Assembly: GCA_038324085.1 (NCBI GenBank)
Contig: JBBQHP010000001.1
Coordinates: forward strand, 154,660-218,659
Direction of reading: 5' to 3'
DNA from: Ga0077523 sp038324085
Lineage (GTDB): Bacteria > Pseudomonadota > Gammaproteobacteria > Burkholderiales > Ga0077523
Length of the DNA stretch: 64,000 nucleotides
Part shown: one piece after another, positions 1 to 8,722 of the stretch
Layout: each line of letters opens with the position of its first letter
How positions within the stretch are numbered: the first letter of the stretch is position 1
The notes under the pieces: model-generated
Seen by the model: the letters and a program-made list of their open reading frames with translations, nothing else
Databases searched by the model: none
Told to the model about the DNA's origin: nothing
Made by a program: the position numbers and the translations under genes

Positions 1-2509
1 GCAGGGCCTCGTCCGGGACCAGTTCCGCGTAGCGGGAAGCCACACTCATGTCGCTCTTGGCCAGCACCATGTCAAGATTGGACAAAAGCGCCCTGAAGAA
101 CGGCCATTCGCGCGCCATCTGTCCGAGCTGGGCCATGCCTGCCTCTCCGCTTTCGGCCTTGAATGCCTCGACGGCGGTGCCGAAGCCGTACCAGCCGGGC
201 AGCATGATCCGGGCTAGCGACCACGAAAACACCCACGGGATGGCGCGCAGGTCCTCGATGCGGTCGGTCTTCTTGCGCGAGGCAGGGCGACTGCCGATGT
301 TCATTTCGGCGATCTCGGTGATCGGGGTGGCCGCACGGAAGAATTGCACGAAGCCCGGCGTCTCGTAGACCAGATTGCGATACGCCGCGTATCCGGTGGC
401 GCTCATGCCCTCCAGCACGCTGTGCCACTCAGGTCGCCCGCCGCTCGCGCCCTGGTGGCCCAGCAGCGTCGCCTCGAAGGTTGCGGTCACGAGGGTTTCA
501 AGGTTGCGGCGCCCGATCTCGGGTTCGGAGAACTTCGACGCGATCACTTCGCCCTGCTCGGTGATGCGGATCTGCCCGGCCACCGAACCCGGCGGCTGCG
601 CGAGGATCGCCTGGTAGCTCGGCCCGCCACCGCGACCGACTGTCCCGCCACGGCCATGAAACAGTCGCAATCCCACGCCATGCCGGGCGAACACCTCCAC
701 CAGCGCCAGCTCGGCCTTGTAGAGCTCCCAGTTGGAAGTAAGGAAACCCCCGTCCTTGTTGCTGTCGGAGTAGCCCAGCATCACCTCCTGGACGTCGCCC
801 CGGCTACCCAGCAGCTTGCGGTAGTACGGCACCGAGAACAGGTCGTCCATGATCGGACCGCAACCGCGAAGATCCGCGATCGTCTCGAACAGCGGGATCA
901 CGTTGAGGTGCAGCTTGCCTTCGGCTGCCGGTTCGAGCATGCCGGCTTCCTTCGCGAGCAGGCACACCTCCAGCATGTCGCTCACACTGTTGGCGTTGGA
1001 GATGATGTAGTTGGGCAACGCGGCGCGGCCGTAGCGCTGCTGCATCTCCGCTGCGGTGTCCAGCACCGCCAGTTCGCGCTCCGTGTCCTCGCTGTAGCGC
1101 AGATACGGCGAACGCAGCAGCCGGGGGATCTCCAGCTCGGAAACCAGCCAGCGGCGGCGTTCCTCCTCGTCGATGCTGGCATAGCCGCCGCGCCGCGCAC
1201 CCTGGTGATAGAGCTCTGCCACCACCTGTTCATGGACGCCGCTGTGCTGCCGCATGTCCAGCGGCGTAAGGTGGAATCCGAAGATCGAAGCGGCGTGGAT
1301 CAGGTTGCGCAACCGCCCCCCGGCCACGCGCGCGGAACCGTTGCTGCACAGGGATTCAGCCAGCACCCGAAGATCGGCGATGAATGTCTCGACCTCGGGG
1401 TAGGGTGCGGCCTCGCCGACCGCGCGACGATCCGGCGAGTGATGATCGAGCGCGATGGAAGTAGCCGCGAGCTTGCTGTAGATGCCGATCAGCGCGCGCC
1501 GGTAGGGTTCGTCACGGCGATGGCCGGAGACGTCCGTCGCCTCGTCGGCCATCGCCGCGAGTTCGGGGCTCACCTTGACGACTCGCAACGACTGCGACAG
1601 TTCACTGCCGAGCAGGTGTACCTGCTCGAGATACCAGTCCATGGCGAGGGAGCTCTGCCGGACCAGGGCATGGCGCATCACGTCGGCGGTAACGAAGGGG
1701 TTGCCGTCTCGATCGCCGCCGATCCAGCTGCCGAGGCGCAGAAACGGCGCTGCCGAGAGCACGGTGCCGGGCCAGCGCGCGGCGACCTGTTCCTCGATCT
1801 GCGCGTAGAGACGAGGCAACTGCGACAGGAATGTATACCGGTAGTACGACAGGCCGTTCTCGATCTCGTCCGCCACCGTCAGCTTCAGTTCTCGCAGCAC
1901 GCGCGTCTGCCACAGCGTCAGCACGAGCCGCTGGAGCGCGTCCTCGTTGGCTGCGCGCTCCTCGGCGGTGAGTTTCAGCCGATCGCGCTCGGTCAGACGC
2001 CGGGCGATTTCGAGCTGGCAGTCGAGGATGCTCTTCCGCTGCACTTCGGTGGGATGCGCGGTCAGGACCGGCGAGATCAGGGCCCGGTCGAAGAACGCGG
2101 CCACCTCGGCCCCGGTGACGCCCGCTTCGTGCGCGCGGTCCAGCGCCCGGGCGAAGGAGCCTTCCTGCGGCGGCAATCCGTCGAACTGGTGGGCCCGATT
2201 GCGCCGGTTCTGATGCTGGTCCTCGGCGATGTTGGCGAGCAGCGAGAAGAAGCTGAACGCCCGCACGACGGCAATCACCCGCCCGGGATCGAGCAGGTCG
2301 AGTGTCGCCTCGAGCTCCTGTCGCGCCTGATCGTCGCGATCCCGACGGAACCGGATCGCGGTCTGGCGGATGCGCTCGATCAGCTCGAAATCCTCGTCGC
2401 TCTCCTGTTCCCTCAGGGTCGCGCCGAGCATCCGGCCGAGCAGCCGTATGTCTTCCCGCAAGGGGAGGTCCTGATCCTGGATGGCTTCAGCCGGTGTGTT
2501 CGCGTTCAT
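1..2509 (-). CDS. ppc: Phosphoenolpyruvate carboxylase (3' end beyond window)
   Basis: Carboxylates phosphoenolpyruvate with bicarbonate to oxaloacetate, an anaplerotic cytoplasmic reaction. The visible 836 codons contain the hallmark motifs: LTAHPTE with the catalytic His near residue 150, GYSDSNKDGG near residue 580 and the glycine-rich FHGRGGTVGRGGG near residue 620. The family is usually about 900-950 residues, so roughly the last 100 residues lie outside the window. The start is the ATG at 2509 (product begins MNANTPAEAIQDQD), with an AGGA-type ribosome binding site a few bases upstream. It follows hemY by 31 bp on the same strand, so it may be the distal gene of the haem operon. No frameshift is visible. 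Confidence 0.96.
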   Translation of the reverse strand, partial: MNANTPAEAIQDQDLPLREDIRLLGRMLGATLREQESDEDFELIERIRQTAIRFRRDRDDQARQELEATLDLLDPGRVIAVVRAFSFFSLLANIAEDQHQNRRNRAHQFDGLPPQEGSFARALDRAHEAGVTGAEVAAFFDRALISPVLTAHPTEVQRKSILDCQLEIARRLTERDRLKLTAEERAANEDALQRLVLTLWQTRVLRELKLTVADEIENGLSYYRYTFLSQLPRLYAQIEEQVAARWPGTVLSAAPFLRLGSWIGGDRDGNPFVTADVMRHALVRQSSLAMDWYLEQVHLLGSELSQSLRVVKVSPELAAMADEATDVSGHRRDEPYRRALIGIYSKLAATSIALDHHSPDRRAVGEAAPYPEVETFIADLRVLAESLCSNGSARVAGGRLRNLIHAASIFGFHLTPLDMRQHSGVHEQVVAELYHQGARRGGYASIDEEERRRWLVSELEIPRLLRSPYLRYSEDTERELAVLDTAAEMQQRYGRAALPNYIISNANSVSDMLEVCLLAKEAGMLEPAAEGKLHLNVIPLFETIADLRGCGPIMDDLFSVPYYRKLLGSRGDVQEVMLGYSDSNKDGGFLTSNWELYKAELALVEVFARHGVGLRLFHGRGGTVGRGGGPSYQAILAQPPGSVAGQIRITEQGEVIASKFSEPEIGRRNLETLVTATFEATLLGHQGASGGRPEWHSVLEGMSATGYAAYRNLVYETPGFVQFFRAATPITEIAEMNIGSRPASRKKTDRIEDLRAIPWVFSWSLARIMLPGWYGFGTAVEAFKAESGEAGMAQLGQMAREWPFFRALLSNLDMVLAKSDMSVASRYAELVPDEAL

Positions 2510-2540
2510 GCACCTGTCCTTTTCTCGACAGGCCCAAGCC

Positions 2541-3749
2541 TTACAGAAGCGTCCTGCGTCGTCCACCCGAAATCGTCCGCAATTGCACGAGCGCGAGCTC
2601 GAGCGCGGATCGACGATGCGCGGCAGCGTCTTCGAGCTGGCCGGCGCGCTCCGCCAGTTGTGCCAGTTCGAGGTGCGCCATGTGCGAGGGCTCCACCGCC
2701 AGGCTCGCTTCGAAATAGTTGCGGGCCTTGCCCCACAGGCCCGCCTGCGCGCACAGCCGGCCCAGCGCGAGCAGCAGCACGGCATCGCGCGGATGCGCCG
2801 GCAGCCACCGTTCCGCCCGCTGGATCTGATCGCGAATGTCGCCGCCCGGGCACTCCGGATAGAGAGCCACCAGCTGGGCGTCCCATTGGTCCTCCAGCGC
2901 TGTTTCGATGGCTCGATGGGTATCCACGCCGCTGCCCAGGCTGGCGAAGCCCTCGGCAGCCGTGCGGGCCACCACCGGATCGCGTTTGAGGTCGCTCGGC
3001 AGCCGTTCCCAGGCTTCACGCAGCTGCCGCACGTCGAGCGCCACGCGCTTCAGGTTCTCGGCCGTCGCGGTCCGTCGCAGTTGCGCGATCACGACCGGAT
3101 CGAACACGCGCTTGTTTTCCAGTTGCGGCAGCAGGGTCAGGACCCGATCCCAGTTCCTGGCGAGCTGCTGGGCCTTCAGTTCGAGCCGGATGGCGGCCGT
3201 GTGCCCGGCACTCAGCTGCTTCAGCACTGCCAGGCCATCGTGGTGCCGTCGTTCGTCGAGCAGCAGCTCCGCCTGGGTGATGAGGCGGAGGTAGTTTTCG
3301 TCGGCATTGTCTGCTTCGGCCTGGGCGAGATACCGATCGCGTTTCTCGAACGCGCGCATCTCGTGGGCGGCGCGCGCGGCGATGACCGCCGACAGGATCG
3401 GCGCTTCCCCCGCGCCGAGCGCCATCGCAGCGGAGCGCTCCGCCCGTCCAAAGCGGCCTTCGAAATAGGCCTGAAGCGCTTCCATGAAGGCAGCCCGGCC
3501 CTTGTCGAACCGGCGCCGCCCCTGGAAGCGGCGGGCCTCGGCGGGCAGTCGCAGCGCCAGGAACAGCGCACGCAGTGCGAAGTAGGCTGCGACGAAGCCG
3601 ACGGCGATCAGGATCGCGGCAAGATTGAGCGAAAGCTCGATGCGTCGGTCGGGCAGCGCGAGCAGCACGTAGCCCGTGTTGTAGCGTGCGGCGAGTACCA
3701 GCCCCACCGCGGCAGCGAACAATCCCAGCACCCAGAACAGCGTGCGCAT
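2541..3749 (-). CDS. hemY: HemY-like TPR membrane protein
   Basis: 402 residues. Two N-terminal hydrophobic helices lie at about residues 5-22 and 42-65, followed by a long alpha-helical, TPR-like cytoplasmic or periplasmic region (for example the A-R-Y-F-A/E-A-L/S repeats near residues 95-105 and 340-375). This matches the proteobacterial HemY_N family found downstream of hemX. Despite the name it is not protoporphyrinogen oxidase. Its biochemical role is unsettled and is thought to be organisation of haem synthesis at the membrane. It starts 10 bp after hemX ends, so the two are almost certainly cotranslated. The family call rests on architecture plus position in hemC-D-X-Y. Confidence 0.88.
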   Translation of the reverse strand: MRTLFWVLGLFAAAVGLVLAARYNTGYVLLALPDRRIELSLNLAAILIAVGFVAAYFALRALFLALRLPAEARRFQGRRRFDKGRAAFMEALQAYFEGRFGRAERSAAMALGAGEAPILSAVIAARAAHEMRAFEKRDRYLAQAEADNADENYLRLITQAELLLDERRHHDGLAVLKQLSAGHTAAIRLELKAQQLARNWDRVLTLLPQLENKRVFDPVVIAQLRRTATAENLKRVALDVRQLREAWERLPSDLKRDPVVARTAAEGFASLGSGVDTHRAIETALEDQWDAQLVALYPECPGGDIRDQIQRAERWLPAHPRDAVLLLALGRLCAQAGLWGKARNYFEASLAVEPSHMAHLELAQLAERAGQLEDAAAHRRSALELALVQLRTISGGRRRTLL

Positions 3750-3759
3750 TCCCGGGCGC

Positions 3760-4809
3760 CTATTTGCGGAGGAAGCGCGGCGAACGCACCGCCTCGAGGC
3801 TCTCGGCGAGATCCGGCAGCTTCAATGCCAGATCGCTTTCGCCCAGTTGCCGCAACGTGGCCAGCGCATTCGACACCGCCTTGGCCCGCACGTCGAAGTA
3901 CTGCCCCAGCCACCGGGCAGAAGTATTCAAGTCCGCGCGAAACGCCGTCTCGTCGCGCGAGAGCAGGGCCAGCCGCGCGGAGAGCAGCTTCATCTTGAGG
4001 TTCTCGCGCAGGAACCAGGTCTGATCCAGCGGCAGGAGCGGCACGGCTGGCGTGTCGACCACGCGAATGCGTAGCAGGTCTCTGAGATCGCGCCAGAATT
4101 CACTAGTGAGCCGTGACCAGAAGCCGGCGTCGATCGGGGGCACCGGACTCGGGGTCGGGGTCGGCGCGAAGTCGGGCCTGCCCTCCGCCGCGAGCGGCAG
4201 CGTGTCGGCGAGAGCGATCAGGTTGTCGAGCTTCAATGTCAGACCCGGGACATCCACTGCGGGGAGCGCCTTCAATCGATCGATGTCGGCGTTGATGACC
4301 TTGCGCAACGGAATCAGTTGCGGCCGGTCGGCTCGCGCGAGGCGCTTGTCGGCGGCTTCGAGGGCGATCAGCGCGGCGTGCGCGTTGCCGGCAAGCTGCA
4401 GCTGCTGGGCGGCCGTCGTGAGGATGCCTTCCACCTCCGCCAGCACCCATTCGTCCCGATTGCGGGCGAGCTCCTGATACAAGGCCTCCAGGGCAATGCG
4501 CTGGCTCTGCGTTTCCATCAGCCGTGCTTCGAGCAGGCCCATGCGGCTTTCCACGTCGCGCAGTGTGTTGCGCACCTGATCGGCGACGAGCCGGGCATCG
4601 CGTCCGGTCGCATCGATCTCGCTCACCCGCTTGGCGAGGCTGCCCTGCAACTGGGAGGTTTCGACGCGCGACTCGTTCCATTGCCAGACGGCGAGCCCCA
4701 GCGCGACGAGGGCAACGATCATCGGCAAAGTGAGCTGGCGCAGCAAACGCTCCGCGAGCGATGTGCCGACCGGACTCGGTGGATGAGGCGGCGGTGCGGG
4801 CTCGCTCAT
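3760..4809 (-). CDS. hemX: HemX-like membrane protein of the hemCDXY operon
   Basis: 349 residues. A proline-rich N-terminus precedes a single transmembrane helix at about residues 30-45 (PMIVALVALGLAVWQW). A coiled-coil stretch follows at about 50-115, then a helical globular domain. This is the HemX architecture often annotated as uroporphyrin-III C-methyltransferase, but no methyltransferase motif is visible, so that enzymatic name should not be used. The start ATG overlaps the hemD stop as ATGA (4809-4806), indicating translational coupling. It probably acts with HemY as a membrane accessory factor. Confidence 0.88.
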   Translation of the reverse strand: MSEPAPPPHPPSPVGTSLAERLLRQLTLPMIVALVALGLAVWQWNESRVETSQLQGSLAKRVSEIDATGRDARLVADQVRNTLRDVESRMGLLEARLMETQSQRIALEALYQELARNRDEWVLAEVEGILTTAAQQLQLAGNAHAALIALEAADKRLARADRPQLIPLRKVINADIDRLKALPAVDVPGLTLKLDNLIALADTLPLAAEGRPDFAPTPTPSPVPPIDAGFWSRLTSEFWRDLRDLLRIRVVDTPAVPLLPLDQTWFLRENLKMKLLSARLALLSRDETAFRADLNTSARWLGQYFDVRAKAVSNALATLRQLGESDLALKLPDLAESLEAVRSPRFLRK

Positions 4810-5609
4810 GGTGAATGGAGGGGGTCCGCTTGGACCCGCACGGCGAGCACGCCTGGCAGCGCGTCAACGAGTGCAGCGTCCCCACTGCGGGTCACGGTGA
4901 CGAGGTCAACACCGTGCCTGCGCAACGTTGCAGCAATACGTTGGTGCGGCACGACGTGGGGCAATCGGGCGAGCGCGACGACATCTGCGGCGAGCATCGC
5001 GTAGAGATTGTCCACACCCTCGCTGCTGGTCGCGATGATGGCGGACAGTGCGCCGCATGCCAGCCGCGCGCGAATCGGGGCAGGGTCCAGCGCCGGGCGG
5101 CCGCGCGCATAGCAGGGCACCTTTTCCACACGCGCACCGCGCGCCCGCAGTGTATCCGCGAGCAGTTCGCGCCCGCCGCTGCCGCTGAAGATGGCGATGC
5201 GGCGACCCGTCACGTCTTGCAGGGCGGACGTCGCCAGCAGGGCCTCGCTGTCGGCGCCTTCGGCGGGGGTCACGATTCGGGCGCAGCCGGCTTCCGTCAA
5301 TGCCGCCGCAGTGCCTTCGCCGATGGCCATCACGCCGGTGCCGACCGCGAGACCACCGGCCGCCACGATCGCCGGCCAGGCGTGCGCCACGGCGTTCGCG
5401 CTCGCGAACACCACCAGGTCCATGGCCCGCAATTGCCCGAGGGCGCGTCGCAGGGGCTCCGGATCGGGCGCGGCGCGGATCTCGATGGTGGGAAACAGTA
5501 CCGGTTCCGCGCCCCGCTCTCGCAGCAACCGCGCAAGGCCAGCGGCCTGTCGCTCGGGTCGCGTCACCAGGATCGCGTGGCCGCCCAGGATACGATCGGG
5601 ACTGGTCAT
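4806..5609 (-). CDS. hemD: Uroporphyrinogen-III synthase
   Basis: 267 residues. Cyclises hydroxymethylbilane with D-ring inversion to uroporphyrinogen III. The N-terminus ILVTRPERQAAGLA is the typical HemD start, and the C-terminal half has the TSSEGVDNL segment characteristic of the second HemD lobe. HemD sequences are poorly conserved, so context supports the call: it lies between hemC and hemX. The frame is open far upstream on this strand, but I chose the ATG at 5609 because homology starts there and it lies 11 bp after the hemC stop. Confidence 0.93.
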   Translation of the reverse strand: MTSPDRILGGHAILVTRPERQAAGLARLLRERGAEPVLFPTIEIRAAPDPEPLRRALGQLRAMDLVVFASANAVAHAWPAIVAAGGLAVGTGVMAIGEGTAAALTEAGCARIVTPAEGADSEALLATSALQDVTGRRIAIFSGSGGRELLADTLRARGARVEKVPCYARGRPALDPAPIRARLACGALSAIIATSSEGVDNLYAMLAADVVALARLPHVVPHQRIAATLRRHGVDLVTVTRSGDAALVDALPGVLAVRVQADPLHSP

Positions 5610-5620
5610 CCGCGGCCGCC

Positions 5621-6562
5621 TCAGGCAGTGCCCTCGAGCGCGCGCAGGATCTCCCGCGCGCCTTCGCGCGACAGACTTTCCGCAACCTCCTGCCCCAGTT
5701 CGTCGGCGTCGCCGGGTCCGGTCGAACGCTCGCTCGCTGCGCGCGCCATGCGGGTCCCGTCGGGGCTCGCGACGAAACCACGCAGGGTCGCCCGGGTATC
5801 CGTGATGGTCGCGAATCCGCCGAGCGGAACCGTGCAGTTGCCGCCGAGGGTGCGGCTCATCGCGCGCTCGGCATTCACGCACCACGCGGTATCCGCATGG
5901 TCGAGCGGCGCCAGCAACGCGAGCACTTCGGCGCGACCGATGCGCGTCTCGATGCCGATGGCCCCCTGGCCGACGGCGGGCAGACTCTCTTCGGTCGAGA
6001 GCAGGCTGGCAATGCGAGCGGCGAGGCCAAGTCGCTTGAGCCCGGCGGCCGCGAGGATCACCGCGTCGTACCGGCCCTCGTCGAGCTTGCGCAGGCGCGT
6101 CTGGACATTGCCGCGCAATGGCTCGACGCGCAGCGCCGGATAGCGGGCACGGATCTGACTTTCGCGGCGCAGGCTGGAGGTGCCCACGACGGCGGAGTCG
6201 GGCAGTTCCGACAGCGCCCGGTACCGGTTCGAGACGAAGGCATCGCGCGGGTCCTCGCGCTCGCCGATGGCAGCGATGACGAAACCGGCGGGCAGATTGA
6301 CCGGCACGTCCTTCATCGAGTGCACCGCGATATCGGCCCTGCCTTGGAGCAACGCATCCTCGAGCTCCTTCACGAACAAACCCTTGCCGCCGATCTTCGC
6401 GAGCGAGCTGCCGAGCTTGCGGTCGCCTTCCGTGGTCATTCCGAGCAGATCCACGCGCAACCCCGGGTGGAGCGATTCGAGACAGGAACGGATGTGCTCG
6501 GCCTGCCAAAGTGCAAGCGCACTCTCGCGGGTGGCGATGACGATGCGGTCGGGGACGGACAA
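5621..6562 (-). CDS. hemC: Hydroxymethylbilane synthase (porphobilinogen deaminase)
   Basis: 313 residues. Polymerises four porphobilinogens into hydroxymethylbilane in the cytoplasm. The N-terminus RIVIATRESALALWQ and the active-site segment (KDVPVNLPAGF) are canonical. The dipyrromethane-cofactor cysteine is in GGNCTVPLGG, Cys243 counted from the chosen start. I chose the TTG at 6562: CGGAG lies about 7 bases upstream and the family sequence begins immediately after it. The in-frame ATG at 6727 would add 55 arginine-rich residues with no family similarity. First gene of hemC-hemD-hemX-hemY. Confidence 0.95.
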   Translation of the reverse strand: MSVPDRIVIATRESALALWQAEHIRSCLESLHPGLRVDLLGMTTEGDRKLGSSLAKIGGKGLFVKELEDALLQGRADIAVHSMKDVPVNLPAGFVIAAIGEREDPRDAFVSNRYRALSELPDSAVVGTSSLRRESQIRARYPALRVEPLRGNVQTRLRKLDEGRYDAVILAAAGLKRLGLAARIASLLSTEESLPAVGQGAIGIETRIGRAEVLALLAPLDHADTAWCVNAERAMSRTLGGNCTVPLGGFATITDTRATLRGFVASPDGTRMARAASERSTGPGDADELGQEVAESLSREGAREILRALEGTA

Positions 6563-6785
6563 GGGCTGGCTCCGGTTGCGAGCGGCTGATTCTAGCAGCC
6601 GCCTTCGCCAACGCCGCGATCCGGATGGGGTCCGATGCCCGCAGCGCACACCTTGCGCCGGGGCTTGTCTGTCGCCAGGTCCGGGCACGGCTGCGCGCCG
6701 CCGGTGGGCGAGTCGAAACTTCGCCATGGCCGAACGGGGGCAGGCAAGGGCGTTGGCGGGGCACTCGAGGGCAACGCGGCGCGGG

Positions 6786-7553
6786 TCACAGCGTGGTCTT
6801 CCCGAATTCGCGCACGACGTGCGCCTGCCGGCGCGACACCGGGAGCTTCTCGTCGCTGCCTTTGAGCAGCGCGACCCAACCGCCTTCTCCGTCCACGGCG
6901 GCCCGCTCGAAGCCGCTCAGATGCGCCTTCGCGGCGAGACAGCTGCGATGGATGCGCACGAAGCGGCTCGCGAACTCCTGCTCGAGGCGGCTCAGTGATT
7001 CCTCCAGCAGGTACTCGCGCTCGCGCGTGCGGATCGACACATACTTCAGCTCGGCGCGCAGATACAGGATGTCCGGCACCGGAATGAGTATCACGCGGCC
7101 GCGTTCCTGCACCGACAGGTGGGTGCGCGCTTCCGGGGCGAGTTCCTTCAGCACGTCCAGCCGCAACGGGGTCAGCGCGCGCGCACGGGAGATCGCGTCG
7201 AACAGGCGGCGCAGGCGGATCGGCTTGAGCAGGTAATCGACGGCATGCAGCTCGAAGGCCTTGACCGCATAGGCGTCGAACGCCGTGGTGAAGATGATCT
7301 TGGGCGGATCGGGCAGCTTCTGCAGGTGCAGTGCGGCCTCGAGGCCGTCCATCTCGGGCATGCGGATGTCGAGCAGTATCAGGTCCGCCTCGCGCTGCTG
7401 CAGGAGGTCGAGGAGTTCGCGGCCGTTCGCGGCTTCGCCGGCAAGTTCGATGGGCAGGCTCGCGGCGCAGTCATGGAGCAGGTCGCGCAGGCGGCTCCTG
7501 GCCGGGGCCTCGTCGTCGGTGATGACCACGCGCAGCGCCTGCGGATGGTTCAT
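6786..7553 (-). CDS. algR: LytTR response regulator, AlgR-like
   Basis: 255 residues. An N-terminal CheY-like receiver has the acidic pair at residues 13-14, the phosphoacceptor Asp62 in LILLDIRMPEMDG and the conserved Lys110 in DYLLKPI. A C-terminal LytTR DNA-binding domain follows at about residues 150-250 (REYLLEESLSRLEQ, FVRIHRSCL). It is a transcription regulator whose targets are unknown here; AlgR in Pseudomonas controls alginate and type IV pili functions. It overlaps the sensor kinase stop by ATGA at 7553-7550. A 223-bp gap separates it from hemC. Order and families match the argH-algZ-algR-hemC neighbourhood. Confidence 0.94.
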   Translation of the reverse strand: MNHPQALRVVITDDEAPARSRLRDLLHDCAASLPIELAGEAANGRELLDLLQQREADLILLDIRMPEMDGLEAALHLQKLPDPPKIIFTTAFDAYAVKAFELHAVDYLLKPIRLRRLFDAISRARALTPLRLDVLKELAPEARTHLSVQERGRVILIPVPDILYLRAELKYVSIRTREREYLLEESLSRLEQEFASRFVRIHRSCLAAKAHLSGFERAAVDGEGGWVALLKGSDEKLPVSRRQAHVVREFGKTTL

Positions 7554-8578
7554 GGTCTGCGAAGCTCCGTCCTGTCCTTCACGTACGGCACCCGGATGTG
7601 CACCTGGTAGGCCTGATCCTCCACCCGGGACTCGAGGCTCGCTTCGGCATCGAAATGCAGCGCCAGGCGTTCGCGGATGTTGCCGAGCGCCATCTTGTTG
7701 CCGGCGTGATGCTGCCCGTCCTTCCGGTACGGATTGCGCAGGACCACGTGCACTTCCCCGCGCACCTGGTAGATGTTGATGCTGACCAGACCGGGATCCG
7801 GCGAGGGCTCGATGCCGTGGTAGACGGCGTTCTCGAGCAGCGGCTGCAGCACCAGCGGCGGGACCATCGCATCATGCGGCATGTTGTCCACGTGCCAGTC
7901 GACGCTCAGGCGATCGCCCAGGCGCAATTGCTCCAGGTCGAGATACTGCCGGCACAATCGGACCTCGTCGGCGAGCGGGGCGAGATCCCGATTGTCGGCC
8001 ATGAGTACCCGGAACAGGTCGGCCATGTCCTCGAGCGCCGCCTCGGCGCGCCTGGAATCGCTGCGCACCAGCGACAGCACGGCGGTGATGCTGTTGAACA
8101 GGAAGTGCGGCCGGATGCGTGCCTGGAGCGCCTGCAACCTCGCTTCCGTGAGCGCCGGAGACAGCGCACGACTGCGCAGGTGGAAATAGAACAGGACCAG
8201 GCCGCCTGCCGCTGCCGCGAGAAACAGCGGCCGATCCAGGCCGCCCGGTTCGAGGCCGAACAAGCGCGCCCCGGCCCGATGCGTGAGCGCGGTCGCGACC
8301 AGCACCAGCGCCAAGGTCAGGACGACGCCCGTGCGATACCGGAGCCGCTGCAGCCATCGGCTGGCCGCGCTCAGCGCGAGCATCGACAGCGCCAGCGCCG
8401 GCTGCACATGCAAGGACACGATGGAGAACTCCTCCACCACTTCGCGCCAGGCGCCCGTGCGCAGCACCGCCGCGACGAACGAAGCGAAGGTCACGATGAG
8501 CACGGTCCGCAACCAGACGCCGGTATTCAGGAAGTCGGGAAGGCGGTCGGGATACCGGTTCTGATTTATACTCGCCAT
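7550..8578 (-). CDS. algZ: LytS/AlgZ-type sensor histidine kinase
   Basis: 342 residues from the chosen ATG. Several transmembrane helices occupy about residues 20-145. The His_kinase H-box follows, with the phosphoacceptor in ARIRPHFLFNS, then an HATPase domain with N-box PLLENAVYHGIE. This is the FimS/AlgZ type, in which the H-box resembles LytS rather than orthodox kinases. The start at 8578 has GGAAGG directly abutting it, which is unusually close. An upstream in-frame start at 8635 would add 19 residues unlike the family. It diverges from argH across 144 bp and is coupled to the downstream regulator. Confidence 0.92.
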   Translation of the reverse strand: MASINQNRYPDRLPDFLNTGVWLRTVLIVTFASFVAAVLRTGAWREVVEEFSIVSLHVQPALALSMLALSAASRWLQRLRYRTGVVLTLALVLVATALTHRAGARLFGLEPGGLDRPLFLAAAAGGLVLFYFHLRSRALSPALTEARLQALQARIRPHFLFNSITAVLSLVRSDSRRAEAALEDMADLFRVLMADNRDLAPLADEVRLCRQYLDLEQLRLGDRLSVDWHVDNMPHDAMVPPLVLQPLLENAVYHGIEPSPDPGLVSINIYQVRGEVHVVLRNPYRKDGQHHAGNKMALGNIRERLALHFDAEASLESRVEDQAYQVHIRVPYVKDRTELRRP

Positions 8579-8722
8579 CCTTCCGAAGTCCAGACGGGAC
8601 GCGGGTTTCCGAGGATCGCCGCAACCGCCGCCCAAGTGTGTGTTGGAACCCGTGCGTTGGATTCAATGCGTGGAATCCAGTGCGCGGCACCATTCGCGCG
8701 GATGCGCGCGTCATGACCACCG

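Noticed and set aside
344..2989. 881-codon plus-strand frame over ppc and hemY
   Set aside because: Lies antisense to a clear phosphoenolpyruvate carboxylase with all catalytic motifs; its translation is Arg/Gln/His-rich and unlike any family.
3760..4809. HemX as an active uroporphyrinogen-III methyltransferase
   Set aside because: No SAM-binding or methyltransferase motif; the architecture is one transmembrane helix plus coiled coil, so the enzymatic name is an annotation carry-over.
6563..6727. Upstream ATG extension of hemC
   Set aside because: Would add 55 Arg-rich residues before the family N-terminus. The TTG at 6562 has a ribosome binding site and gives the expected length.
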